64,000 bases of DNA from Catellatospora sp. IY07-71 (GCF_018326265.1 NZ_AP023360.1:5923501-5987500); one strand, 5' to 3'. Positions 26,998 through 36,086 are shown, numbered from the stretch's first letter. Numbers and translations are program-made. Notes: generated from the sequence alone by a model not told the origin.

Positions 26998-27537
26998 ATG
27001 GCCGATTTGCTGGTGGAGACCGTCGACGAGTTCGGCCTCGGCGGCGCGTCGGTGGGCGCAGGCCGAGCCCATGAGCCGCCGGGGCTGCTGCACAGGGCGA
27101 TGTCGCTGGTCGTGGTCGACGGGGCGGGATTCGTGCTGCTGCAGCGACGGGCGGCGGACAAGGCGACGTTCGCCTCGCGCTGGGATGTCTCGTGCAGCGG
27201 GCATCCACCGCCCGGACAGGACGCGGCGCGGACCGCGGTGGTGCGGGCGTACGAGGAGATCGGCCTGACCGCCGTCGTCGCCGAACCGGTGGGCTGCCTG
27301 CGGCGCCGGATGCGCGACCGGTCCTGCGGCCGGGTGGAGCACGTATGGCATCACCTGTTCCTGGCCGCGCTGGGGCGTCCGGCACAGGTCACGGTCGACC
27401 CCTCGGAGGTGGCGGACGTGCGCTGGGCCGAGATCGGCGACGCGCTGGCCGCGTCAGCCAGGACGCCGCGCGACTACACCCCATGGTTCGCCGGCACGCT
27501 CACCTCGGCGGTGGCCTCGGCGGTGCTGCTCAGTTGA
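26998..27537 (+). CDS. idi: isopentenyl-diphosphate isomerase-like Nudix protein
   Basis: A 179-aa Nudix-fold protein resembling type I IPP isomerase, which interconverts IPP and DMAPP for isoprenoids. It has LLHRAMSLVVVD, LLQRRAADKATF, the catalytic-Cys region WDVSCSGHPPPGQD, a Nudix-like AARTAVVRAYEEIGL, an acidic RVEHVWHH region and YTPWF. Some isomerase signatures are loose, so another Nudix hydrolase is possible. The ATG at 26998 has GGAAGG at good spacing. Divergence from a CarH-like regulator suggests a link to carotenoid supply. Confidence 0.68.
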   Translation: MADLLVETVDEFGLGGASVGAGRAHEPPGLLHRAMSLVVVDGAGFVLLQRRAADKATFASRWDVSCSGHPPPGQDAARTAVVRAYEEIGLTAVVAEPVGCLRRRMRDRSCGRVEHVWHHLFLAALGRPAQVTVDPSEVADVRWAEIGDALAASARTPRDYTPWFAGTLTSAVASAVLLS

Positions 27538-27573
27538 GGTGCCCCGATCCCGACAGGCAGGAAGCGGGGCACC
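27538..27573. terminator. bidirectional hairpin between idi and M20 gene
   Basis: GGTGCCCCG pairs with CGGGGCACC across an 18-nt loop, immediately after the idi stop and 7 bp before the stop of the convergent M20 gene. It can serve both directions. Confidence 0.6.
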
Positions 27574-27580
27574 GCACCCG

Positions 27581-28729
27581 TCAGCTGATCTCGTCGATCA
27601 GTCCGGCGAGCAGCGCCACCCGCGGGACCACCGAGCCGAGGTCGAGCCACTCGTCGGGGCCGTGGTCGCCACCGCCGACCGGGCCGAGCCCGTCGAGCAC
27701 CGGCGCGCCCGATGCGGCCAGCAGGTTGGCGTCGGCGCACCCGCCGGTGGCGGCGTGGGTGACGGTGAGCCCGAGTCCGGCTCCGACCTTTTCGGCCGCG
27801 CGCAGCAATGCCGCCGTGCCCGTTCCGCCCAGCCACGGTGGGGTCGGCGCGACGACGCGGACCGTCGCCGTCACGCCCGCGACCAGCGGGGTGCCGGCCA
27901 GCCGGGCGATGTCGGCCAGTGCCGCCTCGTAGGCGGCCGGTTCGGCCGCCCGCACGTCGACCACCAGCCGCGCCCGGTCGGCCACGACGTTCGGGCGGGT
28001 GCCGGCGTGCAGGACACCGACGTTGACGCCGTCGATGCCCTGCAGGGCGACGGTCAGGTGCGCGGCGGCCAGGGCGGCGTTGGCGCCGCGCTCGGGTTCG
28101 ATGCCGGCGTGGGCGGCCCGGCCGTGCAGGTCGATCTCGACGTCGGCGACGCCCTTGCGGGCCGAGACGAGGTCGCCGTTGTCGCGGGCGCACTCCAGGC
28201 ACAGGATCGCGTCGGCCTGCGCCGCCAGCTCGGCCAGCAGCGGCCTGCTCCCGACCGAGCCGATCTCCTCATCGGGGGTCGCGACCAGGACGATCTCGCC
28301 GTACCGGTCGGCGTCGAGCTGTGCGAGCACCTCGACGGCGGCCAGGCCCGCGAGCAGCCCGCCCTTGTCGTCGCACACGCCGGGCCCGTACGCCCGCGCG
28401 GTCGCCCCGTCGACGGTCAGCGGCCTGGCCGCGGCGGTGCCGGGCGGGAAGACGGTGTCCAGGTGGGCGGCGAGCAGGATCCGGCTGCCGCCCCGGCCGG
28501 CCTTCCGCGCGATCACCGCGTCGCCCAGTGCCGCCCCGTCGTCGTCGCTGACCGGCACGACGTCGACCCGTGTGCCCGCCTCGGCCGCGTACCCGGCGAA
28601 CCTGGCGGCGACCTTGCGCAGTCCATGCACCTGCCGTGAGCCGCAGTCGACCTCCACCAGCTCGGCGAGCCTTGCCAGGAACGCCGGGTAGCGGGCCTGG
28701 GCGGCGGCCCGCAGCGCCGCGGGGTTCAC
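27581..28729 (-). CDS. M20 family metallopeptidase
   Basis: A 382-aa zinc peptidase or deacylase of the M20 (ArgE/DapE/CPG2) family. Zinc ligands are seen in [10 protein letters not shown] (HxD), the bridging Asp in [10 protein letters not shown], Glu-Glu in TPDEEIGS, a further acidic [10 protein letters not shown], and a late His in [10 protein letters not shown]. The dimerisation-domain His is in [11 protein letters not shown]. No signal peptide, so cytosolic. The GTG start overlaps the ABC ATPase stop (GTGA), making it part of the transporter operon; it probably hydrolyses an imported dipeptide or acylated amino acid. Confidence 0.88.
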   Translation of the reverse strand: MNPAALRAAAQARYPAFLARLAELVEVDCGSRQVHGLRKVAARFAGYAAEAGTRVDVVPVSDDDGAALGDAVIARKAGRGGSRILLAAHLDTVFPPGTAAARPLTVDGATARAYGPGVCDDKGGLLAGLAAVEVLAQLDADRYGEIVLVATPDEEIGSVGSRPLLAELAAQADAILCLECARDNGDLVSARKGVADVEIDLHGRAAHAGIEPERGANAALAAAHLTVALQGIDGVNVGVLHAGTRPNVVADRARLVVDVRAAEPAAYEAALADIARLAGTPLVAGVTATVRVVAPTPPWLGGTGTAALLRAAEKVGAGLGLTVTHAATGGCADANLLAASGAPVLDGLGPVGGGDHGPDEWLDLGSVVPRVALLAGLIDEIS

Positions 28730-29487
28730 AGGACCTTCGCCAGGAACGCGCGGGTGCGGTCGTGCTGCGGGTCGCCGAGCACCCGGGCCGGTGTCCCGGC
28801 TTCGACGACCACGCCGCCGTCCATGAACACGACGGTGTCGGCGACCTCGCGGGCGAAGCCCATCTCGTGGGTCACCACCATCATGGTCATGCCCTCGGCC
28901 GCGAGGTCGCGCATGACGTCGAGCACCTCGCCGACCAGTTCCGGGTCCAGGGCGGAGGTGGGCTCGTCGAACAGCATCAGTTTGGGGCGCATCGCCAGCG
29001 CGCGGGCGATGGCGACCCGCTGCTGCTGCCCGCCGGAGAGCATCGCCGGGTACGCGTCGGCCTTGTCGGCCAGGCCGACCCGCTCCAGCAGTGTCAGCGC
29101 GCGCTGGCGGGCTGAGGCCCGCGATTCGCCCAGCACCTGGACGGGGGCTTCCATGATGTTGCCCAGCGCGGTCAGGTGCGGGAAGAGGTTGAAGCGCTGG
29201 AACACCATGCCGATGTCGCGGCGGCGTTGCGCGATCTCGCTCTCGCGAAGCTCGTGCAGCCGGTCTCCGTGCTGGCGGTAGCCGACGAGCTGCCCGTCGA
29301 CCCACAGCCGCCCGGCGGTGACGCTCTCCAGGTGGTTGACGCAGCGCAGGAAGGTGGACTTGCCGGAGCCGGACGGGCCGAGCAGGCAGCACACCTCGCC
29401 GGGGGCGACCTCCAGGTCGATGCCGCGCAGCACCTCCAGCCGGCCGAAGTTCTTGCGTACGCCCTCGGCTCTGATCATCGCGGTCAT
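28726..29487 (-). CDS. polar amino-acid ABC transporter ATPase
   Basis: A 253-aa ATPase of the GlnQ/HisP type that powers import. Walker A is GPSGSGKST, the signature is [15 protein letters not shown], Walker B is [13 protein letters not shown], and the H-loop is VVTHEM. It overlaps both the permease upstream (ATGA) and the M20 gene downstream (GTGA). Confidence 0.94.
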   Translation of the reverse strand: MTAMIRAEGVRKNFGRLEVLRGIDLEVAPGEVCCLLGPSGSGKSTFLRCVNHLESVTAGRLWVDGQLVGYRQHGDRLHELRESEIAQRRRDIGMVFQRFNLFPHLTALGNIMEAPVQVLGESRASARQRALTLLERVGLADKADAYPAMLSGGQQQRVAIARALAMRPKLMLFDEPTSALDPELVGEVLDVMRDLAAEGMTMMVVTHEMGFAREVADTVVFMDGGVVVEAGTPARVLGDPQHDRTRAFLAKVL

Positions 29488-30347
29488 CGGACCGTCCCTC
29501 CCGCTGCGCGCTGGCCGCGGCCGAAGCGCCGTTCGACGAACCACTGCAGCACCGACAGGACGCTGACCAGCGCCAGGTACCAGATCGCGGCCACGGTCAG
29601 CAGTGGGATGACCTTGTAGTTCTGCGCGTAGACGGTCTGCACCGCGGTCATCAGGTCGCGTCCGGCGATCACGGACACCAGCGCGGTGGACTTGAGCATG
29701 GTGATGACCTCGTTGCCCATCGGCGGGGCGATGACCCGCATCGCCTGCGGCAGGACGATGCGGCGCATGGTCAGGCCGGGTTTCATGCCGAGCGCGTGGG
29801 CGGCCTCGGTCTGGCCGCTGTCGACCGACAGGATGCCGCCGCGCACGATCTCCGCGGCATAGGCCATCTCGTTGAGCGACAGTGCCAGCACGGCGGGCAC
29901 GATGCCGACCATCACCGCGTTGGTGGGCTGGTCGAACACGGCGATGTCGGTGAACGGCACGGTGAGCGTCAGCCGCGGCAGCAGCGCGCCGAGGAAGCCG
30001 AAGAACACGATCTGCACCAGCAGCGGCGTGCCGCGGAAGAGCCACACGAACGCGGCCGCGGACACGCGCAGGACCGGGTTGGCCGACAGCCGCATGACGG
30101 CCAGCAGGATCCCGCCGGCGGTGCCCAGCACCATCGCGATCACGGTCAGCAGCAGGGTGGTCTGCACGCCTTCGAGGACGAAGTCTTTGAACAGGTACTG
30201 GCCGATGGTGGCCGGTTCGAGGTTGGGGCTGCTGAGCAGTGCCGCCAGCACCTGGTAGGCGAGCAGGGCGACGGTGGCGGCGGCCAGCCAGCGGCCGTAG
30301 TGGCGTACGGGGACGGCTTTGATCGGCGGGTGGGGGTCGGTTGTCAT
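29484..30347 (-). CDS. polar amino-acid ABC transporter permease
   Basis: A 287-aa integral membrane protein of the HisM/GlnP family with a single permease type, so probably a homodimer. It has about six helices, including [23 protein letters not shown], and the cytoplasmic EAA loop [22 protein letters not shown] that contacts the ATPase. It lies 64 bp after the binding-protein gene, with a hairpin in the gap. Confidence 0.93.
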   Translation of the reverse strand: MTTDPHPPIKAVPVRHYGRWLAAATVALLAYQVLAALLSSPNLEPATIGQYLFKDFVLEGVQTTLLLTVIAMVLGTAGGILLAVMRLSANPVLRVSAAAFVWLFRGTPLLVQIVFFGFLGALLPRLTLTVPFTDIAVFDQPTNAVMVGIVPAVLALSLNEMAYAAEIVRGGILSVDSGQTEAAHALGMKPGLTMRRIVLPQAMRVIAPPMGNEVITMLKSTALVSVIAGRDLMTAVQTVYAQNYKVIPLLTVAAIWYLALVSVLSVLQWFVERRFGRGQRAAGGTVR

Positions 30348-30372
30348 GGGCGCGGTTCCCTCGGGGTGGCGC

Positions 30373-30398
30373 GGGGCGGGCGCGCGGGCGCCCGCCCC
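30373..30398 (-). terminator. intra-operon hairpin between binding protein and permease
   Basis: A perfect 11-bp stem GGGGCGGGCGC / GCGCCCGCCCC with a GCGG loop. A hairpin here commonly stabilises or partly terminates the mRNA so that more binding protein than permease is made. Confidence 0.55.
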
Positions 30399-30411
30399 GT
30401 GGGGTGGCAGG

Positions 30412-31356
30412 TCAGTCGATGGCCCGGTCGATGGTCGCGGTGGCCAGGCCGATCTCCTTCTGCCCGTACTGGTCGAGGATCTTGGCGTAGGTGCCGTCGT
30501 CGATCAGCGACTGCACCGCGGCCTGGAACGCCTGGGCGAGGTCGGCGCGGGACTTGAGGAACCCGAAGGCGTTCGGGCTGGCCAGCCAGCCGTTCGGGTT
30601 GGCCGAGTCGGCGGCCAGCTGCACCTTGTCCTTGAGCTGCTGCTCGGTGTCGACGAGGTTGACCTTGGTGGCGGCGACGGCGTCGACGGTGCCGGCCAGC
30701 AGCGCCTGCACGGCCTGCGGGTTCTCCGGGTACTCCTTGACGGTGATGGCCTTGCCGGCGCAGCTGCTCTTGCTGTACTCGGCCAGGTGCTTGGCCTGGT
30801 TGCTGGCCTTCTGCACGGCGACGGTGCGCCCGCACAGATTCGTCACGTCGTTGATCGCGAGCGGGTTGCCCTTGGCGACCAGGAAGCCGGTGCCGGAGGC
30901 GCTGTAGTCGACGAAGGTGGCGACCTGCTGGCGCTCCTTCTTGTCGGTGATGCCGCCGGCGATGGCGTCGAACTTGCCGGCCTGCAGGCCGGGCACGAGG
31001 CCGTCGAAGGGCTGCTGGCTCCACTGGGTCTTCAGGCCGAGCCGGGCCGCGGCGGCGCTGAGCACGTCGTAGTCCAGGCCCTTGAACTCGCTGGTGTTGC
31101 CCTCGGTCTTGAAGTCGATGAACGGCTCGTAGGGGGCGTTGGTGGCGATGGTGATGACGCCCTTGTCGCGGAAGTCGGCGGGCAGCTTGGCGGCCACCTT
31201 CGCGTCGGTGGTGACGTCGCCGACGCCGGGCACGGCGAAGGTGACGGTGGCCGCCGCGCCGCTGTTGGCCGGGGCGGGGGTGTCGGTCGAGCCGCAGGCG
31301 GTCAGGAACGTGGCGGCCAGCGCGACGGCGGGCAGGGCGAAACGGTGCAGGCGCAT
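30412..31356 (-). CDS. amino-acid ABC transporter binding lipoprotein
   Basis: A 314-aa SBP_bac_3-type lipoprotein. The signal peptide ends in a lipobox FLTACGS (Cys near residue 21). The binding fold shows DKGVITIATNAPYEPFIDFK, FKGLDYDVLSAAAARLG, DAIAGGITDKKERQ and a DAVAATKVNLV hinge. It should deliver a polar or charged amino acid or dipeptide to the permease. First gene of the transporter operon, behind two GTTAC-type inverted repeats. Confidence 0.92.
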   Translation of the reverse strand: MRLHRFALPAVALAATFLTACGSTDTPAPANSGAAATVTFAVPGVGDVTTDAKVAAKLPADFRDKGVITIATNAPYEPFIDFKTEGNTSEFKGLDYDVLSAAAARLGLKTQWSQQPFDGLVPGLQAGKFDAIAGGITDKKERQQVATFVDYSASGTGFLVAKGNPLAINDVTNLCGRTVAVQKASNQAKHLAEYSKSSCAGKAITVKEYPENPQAVQALLAGTVDAVAATKVNLVDTEQQLKDKVQLAADSANPNGWLASPNAFGFLKSRADLAQAFQAAVQSLIDDGTYAKILDQYGQKEIGLATATIDRAID

Positions 31357-31393
31357 GGAGTCCTCCGGTGACTGAATCTCAGTACCAGGGGAA

Positions 31394-31438
31394 TGTAATA
31401 GACGTTACAGCGAATGTGAAGTTACGATTTTATGTAAC
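31394..31438 (-). promoter_or_regulatory. GTTAC/GTAAC inverted-repeat operators
   Basis: Two inverted repeats lie between the divergently arranged binding-protein promoter and the end of rpiR: TGTAA-N6-TTACA (31394-31409) and GTTAC-N8-GTAAC (31421-31438). The region is clearly AT-richer than its surroundings. The same half-sites recur at 33887-33945 between the two S51 genes, so a common repressor, probably the RpiR protein, is likely. Confidence 0.6.
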
Positions 31439-31445
31439 GCGCTCG

Positions 31446-32303
31446 CTAGAGGAGCCGGTACCGCTGCGCGGCCCCCTCGATCGCCGCGAGCCGCTCCCCC
31501 GCCGCCGCGCCCATCCGCGCGATCACACCGTCGATCAGGGTCTCCAGCACCGCCACGGTCGGCACGAAGCTGTCGTAGGCCGACGGCGAGTCGACCCGGC
31601 TGGGCAGCACCACGTCGGCCAGCGACGCGATCGGCGACAGCCACCGGTCCGTACACAGGATGATCTTCGCCTCCTGCTCCTTGGCCGCCTGCGCCAGCGC
31701 CAGGGTGGGCTGCTCGTAACGGCGGTAGTCGAACAGCACCAGCAGGTCCTTGCGGCCCAGGTCGGCCAGCAGGCCGGCGCGCTCCACCTGCCCGGCAGGC
31801 AGCAGGCGGCTGTTGCCCCGGATCTGCACCAGGTGCATGACCAGATAGTGCGCGAGCAGGCCGGAGAAGCGCCCGCCGTGCCCGGTCACCCGCAGCTGCG
31901 GGTCGGCCAGCAGCCGCACGGCCGCCTGCACCTCGCTTTCGGGCAGTTCGGCCAGCGTCGCCTCCACTGCCTGCGGCAGCACGCGGCGGGCCCGGTCCAG
32001 CGCCCCGCCGGGCGCGGTGGGCGGCTCGGCGGTGTACGCCGCCAGCGGCGAGGTGTCCCGCTCGGCGAGCTCGTCCCGCAGCGCCTTCTGGAACTCCGGG
32101 TAGCCGCGGAAGCCCAGCCGGTTGACGAAGCGCAGCACCGTCGGCCCGCTGACACCGGCGCGCTCGGCCAGCACCGCCACCGTCTCCAGTGCGGCCGTGG
32201 GATAGGCGGCCAGCAGCACCCGGGCCACCCGCCGCTCGGCGGGACTGCACTCGCCCAGCCGGGCGTGGATCATGCCGGCTACGCCGTGTTCGGCTACGGT
32301 CAT
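31446..32303 (-). CDS. MurR/RpiR-family transcriptional regulator
   Basis: A 285-aa regulator. The N-terminal HTH_6 domain shows SPAERRVARVLLAAYPTAALETVAVLAERAGVSGPTVLRFVNRLGF. The C-terminal SIS domain has RVTGHGGRFSGLLAHYL and LVLFDYRRYEQPTLALAQAAKEQEAKIILCTD. SIS domains usually bind sugar phosphates, though RpiR proteins beside peptidase/ABC genes also exist. The ATG at 32303 follows GGAGG. It lies between the transporter operon and the S51 genes and probably controls both. Confidence 0.88.
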   Translation of the reverse strand: MTVAEHGVAGMIHARLGECSPAERRVARVLLAAYPTAALETVAVLAERAGVSGPTVLRFVNRLGFRGYPEFQKALRDELAERDTSPLAAYTAEPPTAPGGALDRARRVLPQAVEATLAELPESEVQAAVRLLADPQLRVTGHGGRFSGLLAHYLVMHLVQIRGNSRLLPAGQVERAGLLADLGRKDLLVLFDYRRYEQPTLALAQAAKEQEAKIILCTDRWLSPIASLADVVLPSRVDSPSAYDSFVPTVAVLETLIDGVIARMGAAAGERLAAIEGAAQRYRLL

Positions 32304-32348
32304 GGGACACCTCCGCGGCACAGCGTAGCCACGAACACGCGACGGGCC

Positions 32349-32378
32349 GGTGCCCGCCCGGCGCGCCGGGCGGGCACC
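32349..32378 (-). terminator. hairpin terminator after first S51 gene
   Basis: A nearly loopless palindrome, GGTGCCCGCCCGGC and its complement separated by GC, just past the stop at 32384. Also lies upstream of rpiR. Confidence 0.6.
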
Positions 32379-32383
32379 GGGTG

Positions 32384-33802
32384 TCACTTCGCGACGGTGC
32401 AGGAGTAGGTCGCCGATCCGGAGCCGGAGTACGCCTCGACCTCGACGTAGACCGTGGCGCTGCCGGATGCGGTGCGGGTGTACGTCAGCGACTCGTCGGC
32501 CCCCGCGCCGTCGTTGACCGACCGGACCAGGGTGCTGCCGGACGAGTTCAGCAGGTAGAGGTCGGCGTCGTAGGCCGACGGGACGGCGCAGTTCACCGTG
32601 ATCGTGCGGCCGCTGTCCAGGGTGAGGGCGAAGTAGTCGCGGTCGCTGCTGCTGCCCATGGCGCCGGTGACGGTGGCAGGGTAGGTGAGCGAGACGATGC
32701 TGTTGGCGGTGCCGCGCGAGTCGTTGGGCTCCACTTCGGTGTAGGTCGAGCCGCCCCCGCCGCCGGGCGGCGGGCAGGAGGTGAGCGGCGTGCCGCTGTA
32801 CAGGTTGGCGTCGGCCACCCCGTTGGTGACGCTGCGCAGGTAGTAGCCGCAGGTGGGCCGGTTGGCGAAGTCGTAGGTCTGGCCGCTGGTCAGCTTCCAG
32901 ATCTTGAAGTTGGAGAAGCTGAGCGGCTGGCCGGAGACCGCCCGTTCCGGCTGGTGGTCGCCGAGCACGACGTACGCGCTGGGGCCGGTCAGGGTCGCCT
33001 TGCCGGCCGCGTCGACGAACAGGGAGGCGCCCTCCTCCACGCCGACGCCCCAGGCGGCGCCGCCACTGGTCAGGCCGTCCTTGATGGATCGGGCCACGAA
33101 CGCCATGAGCCTGCCCATCCGGTCGCGGGCGACGAAGTGCGAGTCGTTGATCGTGTTCGCGTAGTTCGGCCAGGTGAACATGCCGGTGGTGAAGCTGATG
33201 TACCTGTCGTACGGGTCGGCCAGCGCCTCCGAGGACAGGACGCTGCCGGAGCAGGCGTCGTAGACGACGGAGCTGTTGATGTGGTGCCCGGCGCTGCCGC
33301 CGCCGACACCGCCGCCCTTGGCCACCACCGACTGCACCGACGCCCGCAGCGAGGTGCCCTTCCAGTTGGCGTAGCGGCACTGGTCGCCGCCGGCGAAGTA
33401 GACGAACTCGGCGTTACGGACGTCGGTGTTGACCTGGCTGTTGTTGCCGTCGTTGGCAGCCGTCAGCGTCAGCGTGGTGCACGAGTTGACGCCGGTGATC
33501 GCCATGATGGTGTCGCACTCGGGGGTCTTGCTGCCCGACGTCGGCGCCGAGCCGGCCAGCACTGCCACGTCGATGCTGCCGCTGCCGCCGCGGATGGCGT
33601 CGACGGCCTTGGTCATGGTGGCGGTGACCACCGCCCCGGATCCGTTGAACGTGTAGGCCGGGCCGGACCAGCCGGTGCGGCTGACGTCGGTGCTGCTGCC
33701 CTGCCGCACGCGGGTGACCGCGGCCTCGGCCGGCGCGGCGATCAGGGTGCTCGCCAGTATCGCCACGGCGGCAGCCGCGGCCAGGCGGGGGAAGGGGGAC
33801 AT
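32384..33802 (-). CDS. exported cyanophycinase-like (S51) peptidase with PPC domain
   Basis: A 472-aa secreted protein. A signal peptide (residues 1-28, ...APAEAA) is followed by an S51/cyanophycinase fold: VYFAGGDQCRY (the GGDQ of cyanophycinases, ~138-141) and the nucleophile elbow GGGSAGHH with S170. After a Pro/Gly linker, residues ~375-472 form a PPC (bacterial pre-peptidase C-terminal) beta domain, EVEPNDSRGTANSI to the end. Cyanophycinases cut multi-arginyl-polyaspartate to beta-Asp-Arg. It diverges from a second S51 gene across an operator-rich region. Polymer specificity is inferred. Confidence 0.82.
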   Translation of the reverse strand: MSPFPRLAAAAAVAILASTLIAAPAEAAVTRVRQGSSTDVSRTGWSGPAYTFNGSGAVVTATMTKAVDAIRGGSGSIDVAVLAGSAPTSGSKTPECDTIMAITGVNSCTTLTLTAANDGNNSQVNTDVRNAEFVYFAGGDQCRYANWKGTSLRASVQSVVAKGGGVGGGSAGHHINSSVVYDACSGSVLSSEALADPYDRYISFTTGMFTWPNYANTINDSHFVARDRMGRLMAFVARSIKDGLTSGGAAWGVGVEEGASLFVDAAGKATLTGPSAYVVLGDHQPERAVSGQPLSFSNFKIWKLTSGQTYDFANRPTCGYYLRSVTNGVADANLYSGTPLTSCPPPGGGGGSTYTEVEPNDSRGTANSIVSLTYPATVTGAMGSSSDRDYFALTLDSGRTITVNCAVPSAYDADLYLLNSSGSTLVRSVNDGAGADESLTYTRTASGSATVYVEVEAYSGSGSATYSCTVAK

Positions 33803-33847
33803 GGTTCCTCCTGCATAAGTGGGCCACCACGCTGTGATGTATCGCAC

Positions 33848-33945
33848 ATTACATCTCATGCAGACAGCTGTACATCTGTATCTTCTGTTACTTACAAGCT
33901 CGTAACATCTATTACATCTAGACTTCTCATCCAGTCGCTTGTAAC
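33848..33945. promoter_or_regulatory. AT-rich divergent promoter with GTTAC/GTAAC and ACATCT repeats
   Basis: In the 261-bp gap between the two S51 genes, GTTAC (33887) and GTAAC (33902, 33941) half-sites repeat the motif found before the ABC binding protein, with four copies of ACATCT (33851, 33872, 33905, 33914), two of them inside ATTACATCT. The stretch is far more AT-rich than the window average. Confidence 0.55.
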
Positions 33946-34063
33946 GTGCTGTCGCGTCGCCACGAGGCGAACCGTCACCCAAGACCGGCTCCGCCCGCCG
34001 TCGGAAACCCCCAAGTTCCCACCACGCTGCGGCGGGCGGAGCCTCCCCCTACGGGAGGCAGCC

Positions 34064-35266
34064 ATGACCCAACGCCGCACCCTGCTGACCGGCGCCCTCG
34101 GCGCCGCCGCCCTCACCGCTCTCACACCGGCCGCGCCCGCCTCCGCCCGCGGCGGCCGGCGCGGCCCGCTCGTCCTCGTCGGCGGTTCACTGTCCGACGG
34201 CAACACCGAGATCTACGGCGAGATCGTCCGCCGCGCGGGAGGCGCCCGCGCCCGCATCGGCGTGCTCACCGCCGCGTCGATCCCGCCCAGCCAGGACCCC
34301 GACGCGGGCTCCCCCGACGCCGTCAACAGCGTCACCAACGGCCGCTACTACGCCGACCTGCTGCGCGCCCACGGCGCGGGCGAAGCCGTCTGGATCCCGG
34401 TCGACCTGGACCGCATCGCCGCCGCCGACGACCCCGCCGTAGCCGCGCTCGCCGCGAGCTGCACCGGGTTCTTCTTCGGCGGCGGCGACCAGTTCCGCTA
34501 CCTCACCACCATGGTCAGGGGTCAGGCGCACGCCGACAGCCTGCTGCTGGCCGCCATCCGCCGACGGCATGCCGCCGGCGCGGTCGTCGCCGGCTCCAGT
34601 GCCGGAGCCCAGATCCAGCAGGGGCCCGACATGGTCACCGGCGGCGAGAGCTACAACGCGCTGCGCGACGGCTCGCACCCCGGCTACTTCGACGACCCCG
34701 ACACCAGCGGCTACTGGCCGGCGGGCGGGTTCGGCCTGCTCACCTCCGGGCTGATAGACACGCACTTCTCCGCGTACGGCAGGCTCGGCCGTGCCGTCGA
34801 GCTGGCCGTCACGACCGGCAACCGCCGCGTGTACGGGCTCGACGCGAACACCGCGCTGCTGGTCACGGACCCCGGCGGCCGCGAGGAGCTGGGCCGGGTG
34901 CTCGGCACCGGCGGCGTCAACGTCCTCGATCTGCGTGACGGTGTGCGCTGGAGTCACCTCAGCGCCGGCTTCACCTACCGGCCCCGCAGCTGGCAGGCCG
35001 ACGCGCCGTCCGGGCTGCGCCCGCTGGGGCACGCCGCGGCGGACGAGGTGACCGGCAGTGAGGACGTGTTCGGCGACGACGTCGCCATCGGACTCGCCCT
35101 GCGGCTGGCGGCCTCCCGCACGCGCAGCGTCACCAGCCACACCCGGCAGAGCGACCCGCGCTTCGCGGTCACCTTCACCAAGACGCCGCGGTTCAGCGCA
35201 TACACCGGCGACGGCCGCACCGCGGCCGCGTTCACGGACCTGGCCGTCCACATCCGGCAGGCCTGA
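34064..35266 (+). CDS. exported cyanophycinase-like (S51) peptidase
   Basis: A 400-aa secreted serine peptidase of the cyanophycinase family. The N terminus QRRTLLTGALGAAALTALTPAAPASA has a twin-arginine and may be a Tat signal. The fold shows LVLVGGSLSDGNTEIY, FFFGGGDQFRYL (GGDQ, ~140-143) and the elbow AGSSAGAQIQQ with S179 as nucleophile. It lacks the PPC domain of its neighbour. A GGGAGG site precedes the ATG; the long in-frame extension upstream is antisense to the neighbouring gene and is not coding. Confidence 0.88.
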   Translation: MTQRRTLLTGALGAAALTALTPAAPASARGGRRGPLVLVGGSLSDGNTEIYGEIVRRAGGARARIGVLTAASIPPSQDPDAGSPDAVNSVTNGRYYADLLRAHGAGEAVWIPVDLDRIAAADDPAVAALAASCTGFFFGGGDQFRYLTTMVRGQAHADSLLLAAIRRRHAAGAVVAGSSAGAQIQQGPDMVTGGESYNALRDGSHPGYFDDPDTSGYWPAGGFGLLTSGLIDTHFSAYGRLGRAVELAVTTGNRRVYGLDANTALLVTDPGGREELGRVLGTGGVNVLDLRDGVRWSHLSAGFTYRPRSWQADAPSGLRPLGHAAADEVTGSEDVFGDDVAIGLALRLAASRTRSVTSHTRQSDPRFAVTFTKTPRFSAYTGDGRTAAAFTDLAVHIRQA

Positions 35267-35270
35267 GGTG

Positions 35271-35305
35271 GCTGAGGGCCCGGCGCGACCCGCCGGGCCC
35301 TCAGC
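35271..35305 (+). terminator. hairpin terminator after second S51 gene
   Basis: A perfect 14-bp stem GCTGAGGGCCCGGC / GCCGGGCCCTCAGC with a 7-nt loop, starting 5 bp after the stop. Confidence 0.75.
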
Positions 35306-35382
35306 CGCCGCCCACCCTTCATGGAGTACGGCTCTTCATCGAACAGTCGGCGGGATCCCACCGTGATCCTGATGCCTCCCGG

Positions 35383-35796
35383 TCAGGTCTCCGGCCCTCG
35401 CCTGCGGCCGGGAAGTCCCGGGCGCGCTCCGAACCGTGGCCTGAATCTGCTGACGCGCAGAAATGCCGTCCGTGGCAGCATCGCCAACCCGGCCGCGCTC
35501 CACCACACGTGCCCGCGCCCGCCGTGTTGGTAGAACCTCGCCAGCCACGTGCCGTCCGCTCGGCGTACCTCGATCCGGCCGGGCGCGAGGCGGGCGGCCG
35601 CAGTCCGCAGCGCGGCGAGCCGCGGCAGGTGCGCGAACGCGAGCGCGGCGTCGTCGAAGGTGACGACGACGGGGGCGCCGGCCACCGCCCGTACCGTGCC
35701 GGTGGTGCTGCGTCCCCCGGCCGACACCCGGATGTCCAGGGAACCCGACCACCGTGCCGGGTTCCCCGTAGCCGCCGGTCTACCGGGCTGCGCCAT
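35383..35796 (-). CDS. hypothetical protein
   Basis: A 137-aa protein with a beta-rich central region (LDIRVSAGGRSTTGTVRAVAGAPVVVTFDDAALAFAHLPRL, then GRIEVRRADGTWLARFYQHG) and a basic C terminus. It resembles no family I know. The ATG at 35796 overlaps the end of the 72-aa gene by 17 bp; its ribosome binding site is weak. Confidence 0.5.
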   Translation of the reverse strand: MAQPGRPAATGNPARWSGSLDIRVSAGGRSTTGTVRAVAGAPVVVTFDDAALAFAHLPRLAALRTAAARLAPGRIEVRRADGTWLARFYQHGGRGHVWWSAAGLAMLPRTAFLRVSRFRPRFGARPGLPGRRRGPET

Positions 35797-35998
35797 TGCC
35801 GCCGTCAGTGGTGGTGATCTCCAGGGTTCCGTTGAGCACCCATGTCGCCCTGGGCGAGTCTGCTCCGGTCCGGCGCGGCACCTGCACCTCCATGCCATGG
35901 AAGCGATACGAGATGCTGGCGTGCCTGCCGGTGAGGAAATCCCACATCTCCTTGCCGAAGTCGGCGAACTGGACGTCGTCTCGAACAGTGGTGGTCAC
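35780..35998 (-). CDS. small hypothetical protein
   Basis: A 72-aa protein (VQFADFGKEMWDFLTGRHASI ... EVQVPRRTGADSPRATWVLNGTLEI). No family recognised. The GTG at 35998 is preceded by GGGGAG and overlaps the stop of a 16-codon upstream frame. It is transcribed from a promoter region containing copy 4 of the TCG-repeat operator. Confidence 0.6.
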   Translation of the reverse strand: MTTTVRDDVQFADFGKEMWDFLTGRHASISYRFHGMEVQVPRRTGADSPRATWVLNGTLEITTTDGGNGAAR

Positions 35999-36045
35999 AG
36001 CGCCACTCCCCTTCGCACTCGGTTGAACCAGGCTGTCTGCTTCAT
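35995..36045 (-). CDS. 16-residue leader peptide
   Basis: MKQTAWFNRVRRGVAL, with its own AGGAG upstream and a stop that overlaps the next start as GTGA. It parallels the 27-residue frame before the RsbW-like gene. It is probably a translational-coupling leader. Confidence 0.4.
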   Translation of the reverse strand: MKQTAWFNRVRRGVAL

Positions 36046-36086
36046 CCTCGCCGCTCCTGGTCCGGGACGAGAGTCGTACCGGATAG

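Noticed and set aside
32189-34063. In-frame extension of ~625 codons before the second S51 gene
   Set aside because: Antisense to rpiR and the first S51 gene and runs through an AT-rich promoter region; a signal peptide and ribosome binding site mark the true start at 34064.
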